Shown in pieces: positions 59,918-64,000 of a stretch of 64,000 nt of DNA (position 1 is the first letter of the stretch; every line of letters begins with the position of its first letter). This DNA is from a virus: the IMG/VR virus record IMGVR_UViG_3300019776_000213, positions 1 through 64,000 of that record. One strand, 5' to 3'. The translations under genes were made by a program, and so were the position numbers. Below the pieces are notes generated by a model that made no database searches, was not told the origin of the DNA, and worked only from the letters and a program-made list of their open reading frames with translations.

Positions 59918-60217
59918 ATGGAACAATTGATTGCTAATATAGAAGAAGCTTTGAAAGATCATTCTCGTTGGGAGGAAGTATCAAGTAAAATAGGGGTTGT
60001 TATTAAGGATAATAATACAGGAGTTGAGTTCGGATTACATGTTGTAGGTGCTGTATCGTATAACCCTTACTTTAAATTTGTTTTAATGTACGGTGGAATA
60101 GTAATAGAAGTCAATAATCAATATGTGTCAGATTTGATGAAACATTTTAATAAGAAGAGAGATGAAAAGAGATTAGTACCACTTATGGAAATATATTGCC
60201 CTAAGGAATTTAAATAA
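59918..60217 (+). CDS. Small hypothetical protein, first of three related genes
   Basis: 99 residues from ATG 59918 after AAGGAG; the longer open frame overlaps the promoter. 'IANIEEALKDHSRWEEV' resembles 'IIDSFKDLDRWELV' (61364) and 'IIESFNDINRWDNI' (61687), so this is a small paralogous family. Confidence 0.65.
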   Translation: MEQLIANIEEALKDHSRWEEVSSKIGVVIKDNNTGVEFGLHVVGAVSYNPYFKFVLMYGGIVIEVNNQYVSDLMKHFNKKRDEKRLVPLMEIYCPKEFK

Positions 60218-60387
60218 TGTACAGCATAGTGCTAATCTTATTATTGTTCATATTCCTAATCCCACCTCCATTGTCAGGATTGGTAGTACTATTTATGTTT
60301 CTTATAATAGCTCCATTCTACACATTAGGATTCCTATTTGGAGTGTGGGCTTTGTATTCATTGATGAAGAAGTGGATGGGGAGGTGA
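60217..60387 (+). CDS. Small hydrophobic membrane protein
   Basis: 56 residues from ATG 60217, almost wholly hydrophobic (two helices) with a basic C-terminus ('LMKKWMGR'). It overlaps the preceding stop by one base. Function unknown. Confidence 0.55.
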   Translation: MYSIVLILLLFIFLIPPPLSGLVVLFMFLIIAPFYTLGFLFGVWALYSLMKKWMGR

Positions 60388-60388
60388 T

Positions 60389-60574
60389 ATGAATAAAGTA
60401 ATTGTTATTAGGGAAGTTAGTGGAAAAGCTTGTGAAGGGTGTATTGTTAATGGTTGGAGTGATTGCGGAAAGTTTGTAGAGGGTATGGTTGATAATGGAG
60501 TTGGAGATTGTGTTAGTGTTATAGATGGTCAGTTTGTTAATTATATTTACACTGTTGTGAAAGAAGAATCATGA
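60389..60574 (+). CDS. Small hypothetical protein
   Basis: 61 residues, GGGGAGG upstream. Val- and Gly-rich with four Cys ('KACEGCIVNGWSDCGK'). ATGA overlap downstream. Confidence 0.55.
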   Translation: MNKVIVIREVSGKACEGCIVNGWSDCGKFVEGMVDNGVGDCVSVIDGQFVNYIYTVVKEES

Positions 60575-60909
60575 TAATCTCAATAGACTACGACGACACA
60601 TACACCAAAGACCCTATCTTGTGGAATAACTTTATTATTCAAGCTAGGAATAGAGGGCATACAGTATACTGTATCACAGCAAGAGATGAAGAATACTCTG
60701 GAGAGGAAGTAAAAGAAGTTTTAAAAGGACTTGTTGATGGGATATTCTTTACGAACCAAGCACCTAAAGAGGCTTATATGCTGAAGTATCATGATATTGT
60801 TATTAATTGTTGGATTGATGATAATCCTAGAAGTATTATAAGTAGGAGTAAGAATAACAAAGATGTATACTACTCTAACAAACTTGGCTACTACGAAGAG
60901 GAGAAATAA
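60571..60909 (+). CDS. HAD-family phosphatase
   Basis: 112 residues. 'ISIDYDDTYTKD' (motif I DxDxT), 'CITARDE' (motif II) and 'CWIDDNPRSI' (motif IV) define a small HAD hydrolase without a cap. Similar phage enzymes act on nucleotides or polynucleotide ends. Start fixed by ATGA overlap. Confidence 0.75.
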   Translation: MIISIDYDDTYTKDPILWNNFIIQARNRGHTVYCITARDEEYSGEEVKEVLKGLVDGIFFTNQAPKEAYMLKYHDIVINCWIDDNPRSIISRSKNNKDVYYSNKLGYYEEEK

Positions 60910-60910
60910 A

Positions 60911-61081
60911 ATGTCATTAGAATTTATTGTTGGTTACTTAGTGGTATGCTTTATCTATTATTTGCTAATGCTCTTATTCAGCTATAAAACTAGAGATGAG
61001 ATAACATTAGGGGATGTACTTGGTTGGCTTATTTTCTGCTACCTACCTATTGCAAATATATATATGTATTTCCACTATTAG
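60911..61081 (+). CDS. Small two-helix membrane protein
   Basis: 56 residues from ATG 60911, 7 nt after GAGGAG. Helices at about 4-24 and 35-52. Not recognised. Confidence 0.55.
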   Translation: MSLEFIVGYLVVCFIYYLLMLLFSYKTRDEITLGDVLGWLIFCYLPIANIYMYFHY

Positions 61082-61142
61082 TTGTGCTTGATAGACTTAG
61101 CGGTGACTGGACTGAAATTGTAGTGTTTTCTAAGGATAAGAA

Positions 61143-61364
61143 ATGATGGAAATATTAATTTACATAGCAGTCTGTACAATAATTACTTTAACATCTTTAT
61201 ATTTCTGGGTAGAAGCTTTTGAGGAGTTATCTATAGGAGCTATTCTATTTTGTGCGATATTCTGCTTTATACCAGTACTGAACTACTTTATAGTAATATT
61301 GTGGCTACCATTAGTTTTTATTAAGTTGGATAAGATTGTTATTTTTAGGAAGGAGAAGAAATAA
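61143..61364 (+). CDS. Small two-helix membrane protein
   Basis: 73 residues (61146 also possible). 'ELSIGAILFCAIFCFIPVLN' resembles 'EITLGDVLGWLIFCYLPIAN' in the gene before, so the two are paralogues. Confidence 0.55.
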   Translation: MMEILIYIAVCTIITLTSLYFWVEAFEELSIGAILFCAIFCFIPVLNYFIVILWLPLVFIKLDKIVIFRKEKK

Positions 61365-61687
61365 TGTTATTAAGTAAAGAAACAGAGCAAGCTATTATTG
61401 ATAGCTTTAAAGACTTAGACCGTTGGGAGCTTGTTAAAGGATATGAAGCTAGGGACGGAGGGTCATTAGGTATAATGATGCGATATTGCTATTCTTCCTT
61501 ATGGAGGGATAAGATTACTGGAACTATTATGGAATTTGAATCAGATAAGCTTGTATTTATTGATACATTGGAAATAAAACTAGGTGATAGTAGTATTCCT
61601 CTATACGCAAAGTATATGATTGAAGGTAAAGATTACTTGAAATTACAAGCCGTTGTAGATTCTATCAATAAGAAGTGGAGTATTTAA
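61364..61687 (+). CDS. Small hypothetical protein, related family member 2
   Basis: 107 residues after AAGGAGAAG. Shares the N-terminal 'SFKDLDRW' helix with 59918 and 61687. One-base overlap with the next gene. Function unknown. Confidence 0.6.
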   Translation: MLLSKETEQAIIDSFKDLDRWELVKGYEARDGGSLGIMMRYCYSSLWRDKITGTIMEFESDKLVFIDTLEIKLGDSSIPLYAKYMIEGKDYLKLQAVVDSINKKWSI

Positions 61688-62010
61688 TGATAAAAGAATT
61701 ACAGCTGGGAGAAGGCCTAGAAGCTATCATTATTGAAAGTTTTAATGATATTAATAGATGGGATAATATATCTAGCTACGAATCAAAAACAAGGAAAGAT
61801 GTATTGTATGAGCCTTTCCATATGCTTTCTACTGTTTATGTTGACAGTGTTACAGGTTCTGTAATAGAGCTTCACCATAGTGGTGTTAAGGTGGATTATA
61901 TAAGTGCTAGTAAGAAGCTTTCAGATGCATTCCATGAGATGATAAATAAGAAATCTATTAGTAAGCAAGAAGAGTTACTTAAGAATTTAAAGAGTAAATG
62001 GAATGCTTAA
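61687..62010 (+). CDS. Small hypothetical protein, related family member 3
   Basis: 107 residues from ATG 61687, which overlaps the preceding TAA. Contains 'SFNDINRWDNI' and the same strand order as its neighbour. Last gene before the non-coding region. Confidence 0.6.
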   Translation: MIKELQLGEGLEAIIIESFNDINRWDNISSYESKTRKDVLYEPFHMLSTVYVDSVTGSVIELHHSGVKVDYISASKKLSDAFHEMINKKSISKQEELLKNLKSKWNA

Positions 62011-62023
62011 ATTTTAATCAAAT

Positions 62024-62658
62024 AGTGCTGTGGATAACTTTTATTATCTTCAGCTATTTGTAGTCATCTTCAAACCTACTAAAAGCCATTATAATGTTTC
62101 TTTAAAGAATCTTTCTAGGAAATATTATGGTGGCTTATTCTTTATTACTTCTTCAAAATTCTGTTCTGAATTTTATCTTATTTCATATCTGAAACATTCT
62201 ATTCTGTATTGATTTCAATACAGCTTATTAGGTGTTTCTGTCTCAAGATGGTAATATATAATTAATTTTAAGGTCATACTTAGTGCTGTATTTGTTGTAA
62301 GGATATTGACAAAATATCTTAAATATGAGTGCTAATCGAGCCACTTTGGTACTCAATATAATATCATAGTATTAACTATCATCAATTACTATTTCATAGC
62401 TATAATCTATTAAAATATTTCTTCTGAGTAATTTTATTGTAAATTTTAGTGCTGATAGCTGGCAAATATCTATGGTGAAAATACCAGATATTGTGAGTTT
62501 TATTTGCAGAATTTTATTATAAAAATTTTTAGATTGTGACTATGTTTGTTACTATTTGGAAATTATTTGGTTAGAATATCTATAGGATAATGTGCTAGAT
62601 TTAGCTATGAGAGTGCTCGTTTTAGACATTTTAAGTTTGCTATTTGTGTGGCAGTGCT
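62024..62658 (+). repeat. Dispersed AGTGCT repeat
   Basis: AGTGCT occurs at 62024, 62282, 62328, 62448, 62612 and 62653, all in one orientation, with a TGTGCT at 62592. Several extend to TTAGTGCTG. A random AT-rich stretch of this size should hold well under one. Confidence 0.5.
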
Positions 62659-63136
62659 GAGACGTATTGGTGGTTTAACAGGCACCGCCACCCTTCTTAT
62701 CAAAATAATTATAATTTCAAAATATCCTTTAAAATCAAATAGTTAGATATCCTTTAGCACGTAATAAACAAATGTTTTGTTCGTGTTAGACCTACTGCTG
62801 CCTTGATAGTCTCTCCCTATCGCTGGATAGAGCCTCACTAGAACGCTGTATAAGGCGTTGATACTCATCTGGCTACTACCCTATTACCTACCCTTAGAAC
62901 TCGTCTCCTAGAGCCTATACGCAAGCCGCATATGCAGAGTAATGGCATCTGGTAGCTATAAACTGCTACTATCCTGCCAGCGCATAGCAGAATGTTGCTC
63001 ACTCAATAACATTCATGATAGATAATTGCAATCGTGTTGCAGATAATGATAGATTCGCAGTGATAGGGATTCTCAGTTATGCGGGGAGGACCTCGATTGC
63101 CCTCTCGCATTATTATAAAGACTGCGTTTTATATTT

Positions 63137-63152
63137 TAGGTCACGTGACCTA
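63137..63152. repeat. Perfect 16-bp palindrome
   Basis: TAGGTCACGTGACCTA, centred on CACGTG, 52 bp before the DnaA-box array. A TTGCT/AGCAA hairpin follows at 63157. A likely dimeric-protein site or cruciform. Confidence 0.7.
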
Positions 63153-63203
63153 TTATTGCTAAGAAGCAATTTAACATCAAGGTAACCATGCAGGATGATA
63201 GAG

Positions 63204-63288
63204 TTATCCACAGGACACTATAAAGTTATCCACAGCTATCACATACTTATCCACAGATATTACTAAGTTATCCACATAGTTATGCACA
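63204..63288 (+). promoter_or_regulatory. DnaA-box array
   Basis: Perfect TTATCCACA at 63204, 63226, 63247 and 63268 plus TTATGCACA at 63280. Start-to-start spacing is 22, 21, 21 and 12 bp, so the perfect boxes lie on one helix face. Another perfect box, inverted, is at 62029-62037. This is the consensus strong DnaA box. Confidence 0.85.
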
Positions 63289-63584
63289 GGCTACAACATA
63301 ACATACCTGACAGGATACCTTGTCGGTGTCACTGCTATACTCACTTATACATTGCTATACTTTGATATACATCTGTACATATGACATGATAACACAATGC
63401 CTCGTATAAGCCTTTAAATACCCTTTACAGAAGACTTACACCATGCTGCTATGATTCCCTAGCCTATGCTATTTAAATTGATTATAGGCTGTTCTGACAA
63501 GCCATATGATTGATATCCACCGTCATACTAAATGAATTGCATAGATGACTGGAACATTGAGAGATATGCTAAAGCATAAAAGAA

Positions 63585-63610
63585 AAGCCCACCGATTAGG
63601 GCAGGCTTTA
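63585..63610 (-). terminator. Terminator after the last leftward gene
   Basis: AAAGCC (63585-63590) and GGCTTT (63605-63610) with inner CCC/GGG options. Read leftward it ends in GGGCTTTTCTTTT, suited to the gene at 63633. Confidence 0.65.
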
Positions 63611-63632
63611 TTATGAAGATTGTAGGACTGAA

Positions 63633-63989
63633 TTATTCAGGCAATTTAAAGAAGCATGATGCAGGGATGTCTCGATACTTATCATTGAATATCACTTTAT
63701 AATAAAGCTCCTCGCCATCACTTGATGGGTAATGGGTCTTATACAGCACAGTGTACTTCTTGCCAAGCTCCCCACCATACTTATTATCACATAACACCAC
63801 TTGCAACACTGGCATTCCCATCTCTTCAGGGCTAGCAGGTCTAAACAATGTATGACTAAATGCATTGTGAGTATACCCTTTATCATTCTTGACCACATAA
63901 TGACCAGAAGTTGCATTGACAAATACTTCTTGCATCACTTCATAACACTTACCCAGCGTGAGATAATACCCTGAATCTTCAGTATTCAT
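63633..63989 (-). CDS. Hypothetical protein
   Basis: 118 residues, beta-rich: 'GYYLTLGKCYEVMQEVFVNA' and 'GELGKKYTVLYKTHYPSSDG' suggest two SH3-like barrels. It reads away from the right window edge, divergent from the HicB-like gene if the ends join. Not recognised. Confidence 0.6.
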   Translation of the reverse strand: MNTEDSGYYLTLGKCYEVMQEVFVNATSGHYVVKNDKGYTHNAFSHTLFRPASPEEMGMPVLQVVLCDNKYGGELGKKYTVLYKTHYPSSDGEELYYKVIFNDKYRDIPASCFFKLPE

Positions 63990-64000
63990 ACACCCTACAT

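Larger units (their letters stand above)
62011..63632. other. Large non-coding region, putative replication origin
   Basis: About 1.6 kb without a supported gene. 62.0-62.75 kb is very AT-rich and carries repeated AGTGCT words. 62.78-63.0 kb is richer in GC, with short hairpins (CTATC-GATAG, AACGC-GCGTT, GTAGC-GCTAC). 63.1-63.3 kb holds a long palindrome and a DnaA-box array. No tRNA seen. Confidence 0.6.

Noticed and set aside
62030-62212. 60-residue ORF in the origin region
   Set aside because: No ribosome site; low-complexity aromatic composition expected from AT-rich non-coding DNA.
1-64000. CRISPR array, insertion sequence, integrase or attachment site
   Set aside because: No regular short repeats with spacers, no transposase or recombinase motif and no duplicated att-like sequence was seen.

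Overview
This window is the genome, or most of it, of a tailed double-stranded DNA phage with a long non-contractile tail (siphovirus morphology). The evidence is a 1772-residue tape measure protein, a tail tube protein, a -1 frameshifted tail assembly chaperone, and a lambda-like head set (gpE-type capsid, gpD-type decoration, S49 protease, scaffold, Mu gp29/DUF935-type portal, large terminase). The DNA is AT-rich. Nearly every gene has a strong AGGAG-type ribosome site, and promoters look like ordinary sigma-70 TTGACA/TATAAT boxes. No phage RNA polymerase, integrase or repressor is visible, so it probably relies on host transcription and is probably virulent. The head and lysis genes suggest a Gram-negative host; the exact host cannot be read from the sequence.

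Layout. (1) 1-29.7 kb, rightward: tightly packed early and replication genes. These are many small proteins, ThyX, ATP-dependent DNA ligase, a T7 gp4-type helicase without its zinc-binding domain, a T7-type family A DNA polymerase, a gp2.5-like SSB, a FEN-like exonuclease, an HNH nuclease, a metallophosphoesterase, MazG-like and dATP/dGTP diphosphohydrolase-like proteins, class I ribonucleotide reductase and glutaredoxin. (2) 29.7-53.1 kb, leftward: lysis genes (M15 endopeptidase, membrane proteins), tail fibre and beta-propeller proteins, tape measure, chaperone, tube, neck, head, portal and large terminase. (3) 53.1-54.5 kb, leftward: a gene-poor structured block with a tRNA-Gly, a 3' half of a tRNA-Trp, a strong promoter and a TerS-like gene. 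(4) 54.5-58.1 kb, rightward: small genes, PhoH, a homing nuclease and a ClpP-like protease. (5) 58.2-59.6 kb, leftward: two probable virion or accessory genes. (6) 59.9-62.0 kb, rightward: small genes and a HAD phosphatase. (7) 62.0-63.6 kb: a 1.6-kb non-coding segment with a phased DnaA-box array, probably the replication origin.

The replication and nucleotide genes form a coherent set: RNR, Grx, ThyX and pyrophosphohydrolases make and tune dNTPs, while polymerase, helicase, SSB, ligase and exonuclease copy the DNA. The helicase has no zinc-binding domain and the putative origin carries host-type DnaA boxes, so initiation may depend on host DnaA and perhaps host primase. At least five probable homing or selfish nucleases (GIY-YIG+AP2, two related HNH/AP2-type, one HNH, one DUF723-type) sit beside core genes (polymerase, ssb, phoH, the tail/lysis junction, terminase).

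The most unusual signals are these: several promoters whose -10 box lies in the loop of an inverted repeat; a hairpin that would hide the ribosome site of the GIY-YIG nuclease only in read-through RNA; interleaved inverted repeats before the DUF723 gene; the half tRNA-Trp preceded by about 380 nt of structured, promoter-led sequence; the DnaA-box origin with a repeated AGTGCT word; and two adjacent early genes broken by a stop and a frameshift.
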